Shown: positions 32,766 through 41,899 of the stretch, piece by piece
Layout of the letters: each line of letters begins with the position of its first letter
Position numbering within the stretch: the first letter of the stretch is position 1
Source: Scytalidium lignicola
Taxonomy: Eukaryota; Ascomycota; Leotiomycetes
Length of the DNA stretch: 41,899 nucleotides
Assembly: GCA_002812745.2 (NCBI GenBank)
Contig: NCSJ02000356.1
Coordinates: 1 to 41,899 of the forward strand
Direction: 5' to 3'
The notes under the pieces: generated by a model
Database searches by the model: none
Seen by the model: the letters and a program-made list of their open reading frames with translations, nothing else
Told to the model about the DNA's origin: nothing
Made by a program: the position numbers and the translations under genes

Positions 32766-34900
32766 ATGTCTCTGCAGAAACTACTTCCCTCGGCTGGAGA
32801 CAGCTCTCCAATTAGTAGTAATTCGAGCATATCAAGATCCGATGCTACCTCATGCGATCCACGCCGAGATCCAAGCCGAGATCCTGGTCAGAAAGAAGTT
32901 GAAGGACAGGTTATCAACCCGAAACGGCGAAGGGTACCGGACTCCGTGACTCGAAATGCATGCCTTAATTGCAAGAAGGCGCGAGCAAAGGTACGGATGC
33001 CTCTCTTTATATACTTCATTTTCGCTTAGCAAACATCTTCTTGCCTGACCACTTATACTTTCCATTCTGTGGTTAGATCTATGAATTAGGGATATATATG
33101 GCTGATCAGATCTAGTGTGATGGCGGGAAGCCGTGTAAACGGTGCGCATCACGAGTAGGGTCTTTATCACGAGTAGGGTCTTTAGAGTGCGTTTACGAAG
33201 TCCATATAAAGCACGCAAAAGAGGAATTGATCGGGCAACTTAAGGAGCTAAAGGCTAAAGACCTTTTGATGGAGCAGATACTACAAGCATTGTCCTCGGA
33301 TAATAAAGCTCCTGATATTATTAAGCGCCTCAAGCATGGTGAGACGTATGAAAACATTGTTAATTGGCTAAGCCATGGCCCAAAGGGCAGCGGTGAAGAG
33401 GTATTGCCAAGGGTTTCGGTAGCGTTCGCATTCGAGAGAGAGCCCTCTGGTCATGATATGACAGGAATTCCTTTAACTGCGTTCACCTGGACTTCTGTCA
33501 TATCTGACACCGCAGTGTTGGGCCATCTTTTCCGATTGTACTTCGCGTGGGTCCATCCTGTGCACACATTGTTCAGTGAAGGCTACTTTATTGATAGTTA
33601 CAAAAAACAGTCAGAGCTCTATTGCTCCTCAGTCCTTGTCAACGCTCTTTGTGCCATGGCTTGCCGTTTACATTCTGTGTCGGAAGCCGATGACGTCGAG
33701 TATGAGCAACTGGAAATAGAATTTTCTGACGCAGTGCGGACACAAATTGATCCTAAAGACGAAAACATAACTACCACGCAGGCATTAGCTGTCATGTTCT
33801 TGTTAGACTGTGCCCGAGCTAGGGGTCTGCGAAGCTCATCCTACTTGGAAATGGCAAAGACTAGTTTAGCCAACATCACAGAAGTACAGTCGGACGGCTT
33901 TTTAGCTGTCTTTAAAGACACAGTTCGTGGTATACGTAATCTCAGTGTGTTAGTAGTGGCCTTAGCGTATCTTCCTCTATCGACGCTGACGGAAACAGTG
34001 AATGGGCGCAAATAACCTTTCAATATCCCAATATTACTGAGTTTCCGCGCTTGGAAATTGCGGATGAGTTCGATCACATACTTGATAACGCCAGCTGGTA
34101 CCTTTACCGTTACATGAACGACCAATGCCCTTCTTGGCCGTGCTTCTTGGCGACTACTAACCTAGAAAAGTCAAAGCTCATCGGGATAATCCATGATATC
34201 CTCAAGCTCGTACATAGCAAGCAGGAAACTACGCAAGTAACTGCGGAACAAGTGCTGGAACTTTATAGCCGATTGATACGTTGGCACGTAGCGAATATCG
34301 AGCTCAATACTCTTCCTCATGTGCTCTCATTACGGTAAAATAGCTCCTCGTGAATAAATTTCATCAACTAATGGAAGCAGGATTCTATACTCGATATCTG
34401 TAGTACTTCTTCGTCCTTTATTAAAGATCAAAAACTTTCCATCCCAGCTAGTAGAGGAAGTGATATGGGCGCATGCACAAACAGGACTCTCGCTCCTTGA
34501 AGAGCAGTATCGTCCGCGGTATACCTGCCGCTATCAACCAGTATTGCAGATGTTCTCGATCCTTCATCTGTGTGATGTCACCGCCCGATATTTCTCAAAC
34601 AGAGTCGACGGCAGTGGCTGGGATAGGACAGAGGTTATTATGTGTGGAATCGATGCCTTGACAGAATCACAGCTTGGATTCCCAGTGGCTGGACCACTGC
34701 AGGAGATGCTCGGAAGAACTGCAGTCGAATGTTCTATTCCTTTACCTCGAAGTCTGGATGAATTAATGCAATCTCGTCGGGCTTCAAGACAGACCTATGG
34801 TATAGACGATATGCTAGATGCTTGTTGCCGACCCACATTTTATTATTATTACAAATGCTTGACTATGTATATATACAAATATTATAGTAAAAGTTATTAA
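32766..34900 (+). CDS. Zn(II)2Cys6 fungal transcription factor with fungal-trans middle region
   Basis: Four exons give 637 residues: 32,766-32,990, 33,116-33,948, 33,999-34,334 and 34,381-34,900. Introns are 125, 50 and 46 bp (GTACGG..TAG, GTTAGT..CTGAC..CAG, GTAAAA..CTAAT..CAG) and all joins keep frame. The zinc cluster spans exons 1-2: ACLNCKKARAK / CDGGKPCKRC ... EC, followed by a heptad-like linker (EELIGQLKELKAKDLL). The middle homology region has TAFTWTSVISDT, HLFRLYFAWVHPVHTLF, YEQLEIEFSDA, RGIRNLSV-EWAQITFQ and LPHVLSLR-ILYSISVVLLRPLL. Members bind CGG-type DNA sites and regulate nearby pathway genes; the target is unknown. The zinc loop contains an 18-bp exact tandem duplication (33,149-33,166 and 33,167-33,184), making the last Cys spacing 14 instead of the usual 8 or so. 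The C-terminus after IDDMLDACCRPTF turns into AT-rich low-complexity residues, so the original 3' end is probably lost. The start is the only Met ahead of the cluster in frame. Confidence 0.85.
33149..33184 (+). repeat. 18-bp exact tandem duplication within the zinc-cluster loop
   Basis: TCACGAGTAGGGTCTTTA occurs twice head to tail, duplicating the residues SRVGSL between Cys5 and Cys6 of the Zn2Cys6 motif. Removing one copy would leave a Cys-x8-Cys spacing, the common value. Confidence 0.95.
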
Positions 34901-35130
34901 ATACTTATATTATACAAAATAGCTTATACGAAGTTAACCTCCCTTCTAAAGTGTAAAATGAATTAGTCTCCTTGCTTAATGCTTGTAATTTTTTTATACT
35001 TATTATACCTTAATTAAATAGTAAAGATTGTCTATGATTTAATGGACGAATCTGTTCTTATTCCTTTTCTTAACTTGGTTATGTTATTATATAGAGTTTT
35101 TAAGTTGTATTCTAACTTGTGGACATCGGA
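34838..35130. other. AT-rich insert at the 3' end of the transcription factor
   Basis: Composition drops abruptly at about 34,838, inside the last exon, and recovers at about 35,110. It encodes only Tyr/Lys-rich residues and then stops at 34,900. It looks like a small RIP-affected insertion or the edge of a lost element. Confidence 0.5.
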
Positions 35131-35289
35131 TAACTCAATGATAGACGTTGATAAGCGATTCTTATCACTTTCACAAAGTCGAGAAAAAGACTAGAGTCTT
35201 ACTGGAATTAAACTAGATAGTTCTCTTTCGAGACAATCACAGCAGCATTTTTTACCTTTTACTACTCGACTCTCTTGAATTTCGGCCAA

Positions 35290-35901
35290 CCTCTTCTACT
35301 TTATATCCAGATCTGGATCTGGATTAGGCTCATCATCTGCGGTAGATGGCATTGAGAGCCTGACTGATGACAGTAGTGACTTGCTTATAGCTTCTGCGAT
35401 GGAGCTGATGATACTACCAACGACACCACCTTAATTGGACATAGGATTCTCTGGTTTCTTATTAACTACAAGCCCACGAAACTCGCACAATGAAAGAACC
35501 AGCAGATAGAAGAAGATAAGTGCCAAGTTGGGATGGAAAAACAAGTCTAACCATGGTCCAACTTCAAACACTAGCTTCTCAAAATATTTTACAAGTACAG
35601 AACCCGTGGACGAGAATAATAACCGGACTCCATGAGGAGGGCAGGGGAATCCAGCGCGTCTTCCAAGCAAATAAAGTTACCTACACAACCGTCAGAATCG
35701 GAAATAAAAGCGCAAGTTAGTGGATGCGCTCACTTTGACTAGTCCCCGGATTTCGCCCGGTGCTGATTTGCTACGATCAACTGAGCTGCTCTCTCCGACA
35801 ACTTCGACCTCTCCAACTGTGCGAATTCGCGAAGTTACTTGTGTTGCGAAGCCACGGGTTTGTTGGAGGGAAGATGCTGCAAAGGCATTGAACTTATACA
35901 C
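35290..35901 (-). pseudogene. Possible decayed minus-strand gene, unrecognised
   Basis: Two open frames on the minus strand (35,692-35,901 and 35,431-35,670) could be exons. The first is a Ser/Val-rich peptide starting MYKFNAFAASSLQQTRG. The second contains a hydrophobic stretch ALIFFYLLVLSLCEFRGLVV. After a single TAA at 35,431-35,433 the same frame continues with GGVVGSIISSIAEAISKSLL to a stop near 35,295. The TAA could be a former CAA. No family is recognised and the plus strand is also partly open here, so this may be chance. Confidence 0.2.
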
Positions 35902-36456
35902 ACTCCTCGATTAGAACCCCCATGTGGTTTCAACCAATTGCTAGACGATGTGCACTACGCGAATTAACCAGGCGTACCGCTGGCTATGACGCTGGGCGTA
36001 TCGATGGGCGTGCCAAGTGGTAAGGAGTTCAGCAGTTGATGTCAAATCAGAGGATATTGCTTCGCTTAGTCAGCAAACAGCGAGGATCTTAGAATGTACC
36101 TGTCAAATGTGCACGTGATATTTGGATCTAGCACGAAATGGGTAGGCGGTGTGTGTTTACATAAAATCAGCGTAACTTCAGAATAACTAGGACTAACGGT
36201 AGCAGAATTTCTGCAGCACGTGACAATTCTGTAATCTGAGGCACCCAGGTAACTTAGAATAAGTCACGAGACCTCATTGATCAATCTTACTGCCTGATTA
36301 CTGCCTGATTACTGCCTGATTACTGCCTGGTATTTGCTCGTCAGTTTCAATTACGTCAAAAACTAATAATATTTACTAGTCTGCATTTTGAAGAACTGAT
36401 CACCACAACAACACGTTATTATTTGAATATCTTTGCACCGTGATGTCGAAGATCTT
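35902..36456. promoter_or_regulatory. Upstream region of the rhodopsin-domain gene
   Basis: Non-coding. Contains two CACGTGA boxes (about 36,113-36,119 and 36,218-36,224), typical bHLH-type sites, and the 11-bp tandem repeat at 36,289-36,330. Regulatory role is inferred from position only. Confidence 0.35.
36289..36330. repeat. Tandem repeat, unit ACTGCCTGATT, 3 full copies plus a partial
   Basis: Exact 11-bp units at 36,289, 36,300 and 36,311, then ACTGCCTGG. About 130 bp before the start codon of the membrane-protein gene; could vary in copy number between strains. Confidence 0.9.
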
Positions 36457-37843
36457 ATGACTTTAGCAAAATACTGTGAGGTGTCTGGCGTGATTCCGCC
36501 TCCACGTGGTGTTGAGCCAAATTTCGTACACCCTAGCTCTACTGGATATCGTGTTGTAGCGGCTAGTGTGGTATGTTCGTTATCAGCAACACTATTCGTT
36601 TTCCTACGGCTATACACTAGATACAATATTATCCACACTGTAGGCATTGAGGATTGTAAGTATTTTGGACACTTACAGCAGGATACTAGGTTAATCAAAT
36701 TACGATAGATGTTCTCCTGACTGGATGGGTATACAGCTTCAGAAATTGTCGTTAACAGAAGAGAGCTGACTAATATGCTTGGAGTTAGGTCCTGTCCTTG
36801 GTCTATTCAGCCGTTCTTATTTACTGTAAGGATATCTAATTATGTCCTTAGGCATCACTAATGAACCACTAGGGACAAAGCACGGACTAGGAATTCATTT
36901 CTGGGACCTTTTAAGAACTAGGCTCCATTTTTTTNGCCCGTGTAAGCGTTATCACTTCTCCCTATCTAGGCCTAGCACAAGGTATGTCTAACAAATTTAA
37001 ACTAGCTATCTATCGTTGAATCCGCCCTTTACGGCCCCTGTACGTTTTGTATTAAATTGTCAATTCTTCTATTTTACCTTCGTCTTTCGCCATTTCGCGA
37101 ATTCAAGGTCCTAGTATACGGAATCTCCGTGTTCATAGGTCTGTACTGCCTTGTCTCGATCTTCCAATTTTCATTTGACTGGAATCCTAACCCAGAGATT
37201 CGGGATGTGACAATTTCAAACGGGGCCTGTTCAGGGCAACTTGCATCTTGCTTGACGATTTCTGGACTCAACGCAGTGACCGATATTGTGATACTTTTTC
37301 TACCAATCACACTGCTCTGGCACATGCGAATAAATAGAAAAGTGAAACTGGCAGTAATGTGCATTTTTACACTTGGTTCACTGTACGTTAGAGGTATATT
37401 CTCCAGCTAATGTTATTTGCTCATATACAAACAGGGTTTGTATTGCCAGTGTTACTCGATTTGTGGTCCAACTAGTCCAATTGCACGACATTGATTATTC
37501 GTCGATTAGGGTAAAATTTGTAGCACTTAAGTAGTTATCCAAACTCTTTTATCTGCACTCGCTAGCTTTATAGACAGCTATATATTAACTATCTAACAGT
37601 GAATTTGAGATCAATCTTGGCATAATTTGTGCATGCCTCCCACATTTGACACCCTTAATTCGTAAACTTGCTCCAAGGCTCTTGGGGTCGTCGCAACAGG
37701 ACGGTATCAATTTAGAGATAACATCTGATCTCCGCTCTGCTCATACATCTGTAAGTTTATCTACACTAACGGAGGACAAAGAGCGGGAATCTACGAACTC
37801 CTTAATATCGAATTCTTCCCCAACATCACGTTACAGGTGCTGA
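36457..37843 (+). CDS. Fungal rhodopsin-domain integral membrane protein (Pth11-like)
   Basis: Multi-exon gene; recognised parts in order follow. Exon 36,457-36,655 begins MTLAKYCEVSGVIPPP and holds VVCSLSATLFVFLRLYTRY before a GTAAGT donor. A coding piece near 36,709 reads DYVLLTGWVYS. At 36,852-36,941 comes ITNEPLGTKHGLGIHFWDLL. Exon 37,006-37,382 contains CIKLSILLFYLRLSPFREF, a YGISVFIGLYCLVSIFQFSF helix and NAVTDIVILFLPITLLWHM. Exon 37,435-37,500 gives VCIASVTRFVVQ, and exon 37,600-37,843 has EINLGIICACLP with a Ser/Thr-rich cytosolic tail. This is the seven-helix fungal rhodopsin/Pth11-like family of putative plasma-membrane receptors. Two joins are unsure: the stretch 36,730-36,850, and the third intron (37,501-37,599), whose donor is poor and where about a dozen usual residues including a Trp are missing. 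An N in a T-run at 36,935 also affects frame. It may be slightly decayed. Confidence 0.72.
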
Positions 37844-38380
37844 CTTTTCCTCCCCTAGAATATTGACCCGGGATAAAGATTCACCCTCAGATATCTTTAC
37901 CCAACATACTGCTCCATTTACATACATGTTGGGCCTGCAACCTCTACATCTCTGTAGTGGACGCGCAAAGAGAGTGGAGAGAGGGCGAACCCAGGCCCTG
38001 CCAATCAGGGCCACCCACTACTTCATCCAGAAGCTACGAATGCTGCAGATCCTCTCCATACCGAGTTTGACGGCCAGCTCTGACGGATACCAGACGAGAT
38101 CGGCGAGCGCGGGATCGCGCACTCCCTTCGAAGAAAGCTGCGTGGTCCACGTTGAACTACCTTTATTGAAGCCATTGTTGATGCAGCAGATTGGTAAGTG
38201 ATCTCACAGTGCAGAAATATATACAGAGTTGATATGGTTGCTTGTTGAGCTTATGTGCAATGGATGATTTAGAAATGGCCTGAAGCGCTACGAGGAATGA
38301 GATGAAGATGGTGACCAAACGTGAGGGAAAATACGCGTCCTTATATGTTTATCCATTCTTGAGTGGAGATCCAACTGGAA
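37844..38380. other. Intergenic, GC-rich, no recognised gene
   Basis: A plus-strand open frame at 37,863-38,201 (112 codons) and a minus-strand one at 37,826-38,014 overlap each other; neither has a recognisable domain, signal peptide or splice context. GC rises at 37,930-38,160 compared with the flanks. Confidence 0.4.
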
Positions 38381-38975
38381 GGTCTGACTCTGGATGTTGG
38401 ATTAAGGAAATAGATTCTTTCATCCCGTGGACAGATTGACCTATGGTTAGCTCTTTGTGTGTTGGCCTTTTGAACAATAACCATGGTTCCATCGATTCGT
38501 CATGCAAGTAAGGTGGGCAAACAATACAAGGTACTATTAGTTCCTTAATCCTTAGACAAATCAGCCTAGGGTTGCATGAACGTGTGTTAGGCCTCTTGAA
38601 CCTGCAGGATGGCTACATTGAGTATTCAGATGACACAGGTGAATGCAACACATCAGAGTTTAAACTGCAGGAGATACTCCCATGATATTCTTCACACTGG
38701 AAGTCTAGTACATCTAAGGAGGCCAACGCTGGATAGTCAATTGAAGAAATTGAATCTTTCACCTCCTTGCACAAATAAGCGACCCTCAAGTCTAACAGGA
38801 TGTGTTGGCCTCTTGAACAATACAGAATGGTGCAACATAACAAAGTGAAGTCAGACGGCAAAAGATGTTCCCGTGCAGTTCTTGACAACAGTAGTCCAAT
38901 CTACTTTAGGAGACTGACGCCGGTTGGTCAATCAAGGAAGCTGGTCCCTTCACACAAAGTTCAAGCGCCTTGGAT
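38381..38975. repeat. Diverged repeats of a roughly 100-bp unit
   Basis: A unit starting CTCTGGATGTTGGATTAAGG (38,388) and ending TGTGTTGGCCTTTTGAACAA (38,457-38,476) recurs from 38,727 (CGCTGGATAGTCAATTGAAG to TGTTGGCCTCTTGAACAATA). Half-units are at 38,586 (GTGTTAGGCCTCTTGAACC) and 38,919 (CGCCGGTTGGTCAATCAAGG). The third reading frame of the 38,727 copy is open with Cys residues in CTNKRPSSLTGCVGLLNNTE, suggesting a decayed protein with internal repeats, but no family is recognised. Confidence 0.55.
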
Positions 38976-40284
38976 CAAATTCGTGATTATTAAATCTAAA
39001 ATTTGATCGAGTTCTGCTCGCAAAGCAAAGACATAAGTGCTTAAAGAACACCGTAGATTGCACACGTATGTGTAGCCGAGAGTTTAATAGACAACACCTA
39101 AGCACTAGGATGTAACTTGCTGAATTCCAGCAAAACATATCCGGAAACAAAGTAGACTAGAACTTTGTGAACACCTCAAACTTAAGCCAATTGATACATG
39201 CATATTAGAATGTTACCTCGCATTTTGAGAATAGGATTGAACGTAAATTGAGATTGAGCTATGCATGCTTAGTCCTTTTTCTCTGTTGATTGAGTTTCAT
39301 ACTGGAAACTGCTTGCTTCTGCCGCTGAATCTTATGTCTCATATACATCACTTTTAGTAGCTAGTCTACGACCTCGGCGAACTGCTCCAAAGAGTATTAG
39401 GTTTAAATCGATGGCTCGCGGATTGCACAGGAACAGCAACACTACATTACTACATTTATCTGAAGACGTGACGATATTGGCAGATGCCGGGCTTCCTTGT
39501 GGCTGCCGGTGAATATGTGATTAGTGGAAGCGTTTACGTTTTGATAGATTTGTAATCTGAAGTGGAGCGCATAGTTCGCGTAAGAAGTCTTGAATAGGCT
39601 AATATGCGTTAAGGTCTTTTCTTGCCACAGTCGTAAACTGTGGAAGCAGGAAAGCTTGAAGTTTGGTACTACTAAGAGATGTCTTCCATGAGACCTGAGG
39701 CAACTTTGAAGCGCATACCTTACTGCGGTAGATGGTCTGTGCAGAGCCATCTAAAATTGATCATCTCCAACAAGCTATTTAAAATGGATCATCCAAAGTG
39801 GACCGTCTAAGAGGGATCAGTAGTGGTCCATCCAAAAGGGGTGGTGCCGAAGTTATCCTGAGATTCGGTGTCTCGGCACCCTAACATCTCAAGCTAACTA
39901 GATGCACGTAAGTGCCCCCAGTCACTTTACTTCGGGATCGGCCCCCAAACGTCTTCGGCTAACTGCGGTTCCGTCACCTCGTAATTTGTCCAATGAAAGC
40001 TTAAGGAGAAAGCTACGGTACGCCTCGGGTGTATTCAGTCCCAACAATGGATCGATAGAAGAAGTCGGGATTTTCCTCACTCTCTGTCTTGATCTGCAGT
40101 GAATCTCCTCTTAAGGATAGTAACTGAAAATTGTTCCAAGATTGACGGGGCCAAGAGATGATCTTGTTGCTGGATATAAGTCGTAGCTATGAGGACGAGA
40201 GAAAACTACCGGAAATGACTGCTCGGGCTGAGGAAAATTTTCATCCCGAGTCATCACTTTCGCTTGTAGACTGCGGCGATGGTA
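38976..40284. other. Intergenic, no gene supported; short repeats and hairpin
   Basis: Open frames of 60-100 codons here have no motif. At 39,740-39,838 the motif GGATCATCCAAA recurs in degenerate form (CCATCTAAAATTGATCATCT, GGATCATCCAAAGTGGACC, GGTCCATCCAAAAGG). At 39,843-39,880 GGTGCCGA and TCGGCACC form an 8-bp stem. Confidence 0.4.
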
Positions 40285-40288
40285 CGCA

Positions 40289-40529
40289 GGACGCGGCAAA
40301 ATGTCATGAGACTTTTGCCAAGACGCTAGATGTACGCTAATAGTTTTAGCACAAGAGATGCCCTGTAAATTATAGTGAGTCTTGGGCTATCAATGCCTTG
40401 TAATACACTATAAATATAGCGTTCTTCAGGCATTGCAGTCACTAAAATGCCCTAAAAATTATTACATAAACCCCTGGCGCGTGCATCACTAGTGCCTTGG
40501 CAAGAGTCTCATGACATTTTTCCGCGTCC
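40289..40529. mobile_element. 241-bp non-coding element with 41-bp imperfect inverted ends (MITE candidate)
   Basis: Left arm 40,289-40,329 starts GGACGCGGCAAAATGTCATG and matches the reverse complement of 40,489-40,529, which starts GGACGCGGAAAAATGTCATG, with a few mismatches and no gaps. Similarity weakly extends outward to GTA at 40,282 and TAC at 40,536, so TA at 40,283-40,284 and 40,535-40,536 may be the target duplication. The interior contains further short inverted and direct repeats (ATGCCCTGTAAAT, ATGCCTTGTAATAC, ATGCCCTAAAAAT) and no coding sequence. Confidence 0.75.
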
Positions 40530-41454
40530 CCCATACTCGATTACCTATCCCTTAATCCGTTTTCTCCGAACATTCTTCTCACTGCCCTTATCGTGCGTTA
40601 ACCATTATTTCAGCTTAAACTCACTGAATAATACCTTTTTGTCAGCTTTATTACAACTGAAATCCGCAATATAGTCAAAATTCTTCGGTTTACTTCTCGA
40701 TCTCTGTTCTTTCTCGCAGCTGTAACAAGGATAGTTCATTCAACATTACCTGTATTGATGAAGATACGAGCTACGCAGATTTGATGTTAAGGCTTTCCTT
40801 CGGAGGTGCTGTACCATTATAGATTAGACTATAAAGTGGGCAATTTACACATTATAAACTTGCTCTGCATGGCTTATGCATTTAAGCCTCCGGGTATTAC
40901 AAAATACAATTACTATAGGGGTACTTGGTAGAATATGTGCTTCGATAATTAGAAATACTGTAAAATGTATAAAATAAAAAGGCTAAGGAATGTATATACT
41001 TTTGTCTATTCTTTTTAATATTTGTTGATACAAAATATTATGGTCCAGAGTTGCAAATGTTCGTTCCTCTAGTAAGTAGAGGAAGTATGTTTCAAGGCTG
41101 TTTCACATCAATTACGACTTGATAGTGTAGCGGGATAAGAGGTGTATGTCTAGTACACAGTAAACTGAGGCGTGTGCACCACGTTCTACGAAGGAGTGAG
41201 ATGGAAAGGGGAAGAGAATTGTATTAGTTCTATGTCTACGACGCTGAGTATATAGTGCTCGGCACCGGAAAAAGGTGCCCCCGAATGGCACCCCAGAAAA
41301 GGGCAGACTCACCCCTCCACAATAGGAGGTACATAAGCAACACAACTGCAATTTTATACTTGGGTGTAATGCTACATGTAAAATCCGCATCTTTTTATAT
41401 CTACATAGTAGTGAAAATATTGTGGATTATTATGTCCAGTGTTAGGATTGATTT
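40530..41454. other. Intergenic, no gene supported
   Basis: Two small hairpins: TTCCTCTAGTAAGTAGAGGAA near 41,072-41,092, and GGCACCGGAAAAAGGTGCC at 41,261-41,279. The minus-strand frame at 41,112-41,390 has no recognisable feature. Confidence 0.4.
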
Positions 41455-41519
41455 AATTTAATTTAATTTTTAGCTACTAATTAAATTAAATTAAACCTAA
41501 AAATTTACTAATTAATTAC
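41455..41519. repeat. AT-rich inverted repeat
   Basis: TTTAATTTAATTTAATTTTTAG is followed within a few bases by CTAATTAAATTAAATTAAA, its near reverse complement, so the segment can form a cruciform or hairpin. Marks the start of a new AT-rich tract running to the window end. Confidence 0.7.
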
Positions 41520-41619
41520 TTGATTATATGACCTAAAACGTGACTAACTAAGCTTAAATAGGATTAGTATTTTGATTACATGATCTAGAATACAACTAAT
41601 TAAACCTAATTAGGATTAG
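41520..41619. repeat. Two 48-bp direct repeats with a 52-bp period
   Basis: Copies at 41,520-41,567 and 41,572-41,619 both run from TTGATTA(T/C)ATGA to TAGGATTAG, differing mainly by transitions (C/T and G/A), as expected for RIP-mutated tandem copies. A partial third TTGATTA lies near 41,641. Confidence 0.75.
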
Positions 41620-41899
41620 ATTACTCTTATCGCTTATCAGTTGATTACTAAATCTGAATTTACTTTACACTTTAATTTTTTACTATTTTAAAAATCAATA
41701 TATTAATATTAATAATTCAACAACTAATTAATAATATAATTTGAAATTGAGTATTATAAATATTTATAATTTATAATATATAAAAAAACTAATTTGAAAT
41801 CAAGAATTATTAATTTACAAGATTTTTAATGTTTAAAAATCAAGTTGAATTTTCAAGAGGATTTTGAATAGACTAGCTAATCAGTCCAGACCAGACCAG
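41620..41899. other. AT-rich tract to window end
   Basis: No gene. Ends with CCAGACCAGACCAG, possibly the start of a short tandem repeat that continues outside the window. Confidence 0.4.

Noticed and set aside
32850..33218. 122-codon minus-strand frame and the 33,841-34,125 minus frame
   Set aside because: Antisense shadows of the Zn2Cys6 transcription factor exons.
33884..33945. Alternative intron GTACAG...CAG in the transcription factor
   Set aside because: It keeps frame, but removes SDGF..FKDTVRGIRNL, which the family keeps. The 50-bp GTTAGT...CTGAC...CAG intron at 33,949-33,998 gives the expected RGIRNLSV-EWAQITFQ join.
40158..40340. 60-codon plus-strand open frame
   Set aside because: Its end falls in the inverted arm of the 40.3-kb element and it has no motif; chance frame.

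Overview
The window reads as nuclear DNA of a filamentous ascomycete (Pezizomycotina). Genes are interrupted by 46-125 bp GT-AG introns. It holds a Zn(II)2Cys6 transcription factor, a Pth11-type rhodopsin-domain protein and a cytochrome b5/FMN dehydrogenase. About 25 kb of extremely AT-rich sequence consists of transposons whose CAA, CAG and TGG codons have become stops, the usual footprint of repeat-induced point mutation (RIP). The species cannot be named from the sequence alone.

Layout. 1-940 (minus): cytochrome b5 / FMN-dependent dehydrogenase, cut by the window edge and carrying an in-frame TGA at a conserved Trp. About 1.2-27.1 kb: an AT-rich, RIP-degraded transposon block. Inside it are a Tad1-like LINE (plus, about 4.1-9.19 kb), a zinc-binding DDE integrase relic (minus, 9.19-10.19 kb, with short repeats to 10.34 kb), and a Ty1/copia polyprotein (plus, about 12.9-16.05 and 23.58-24.06 kb). 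The copia element is split inside its RNase H by a complete Ty3/gypsy element (16,054-23,579, pol on minus) with 203-bp LTRs and a perfect GAACT target duplication. Next comes a moderately GC-rich island (24.51-24.82 kb), then a badly mutated DUF3435 tyrosine-recombinase gene (plus, about 25.08-27.53 kb). This is the family that includes the captains of Starship giant transposons. Its N-terminal two thirds are RIP-degraded while its C-terminal C2H2 part is near normal in base composition. A second, separate C2H2 tail of the same type lies at 28.04-28.45 kb.

About 27.5-41.9 kb is of ordinary composition but gene-poor: a small spliced endosulfine/Igo1-type gene (minus, 29,235-29,767), a 293-bp TA-flanked MITE (30,623-30,915), a four-exon Zn2Cys6 transcription factor (plus, 32,766-34,900) whose 3' end runs into AT-rich sequence, a spliced rhodopsin-domain membrane protein (plus, 36,457-37,843), and several small repeats and hairpins to the end.

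The most interesting reading is that the captain-type recombinase and the gene-sparse accessory region downstream could be the left end and cargo of a decayed Starship next to a transposon graveyard. That is inference: no right edge or target-site duplication for such an element is visible in the window. All domain names come from recognising motifs by eye; no search was run.
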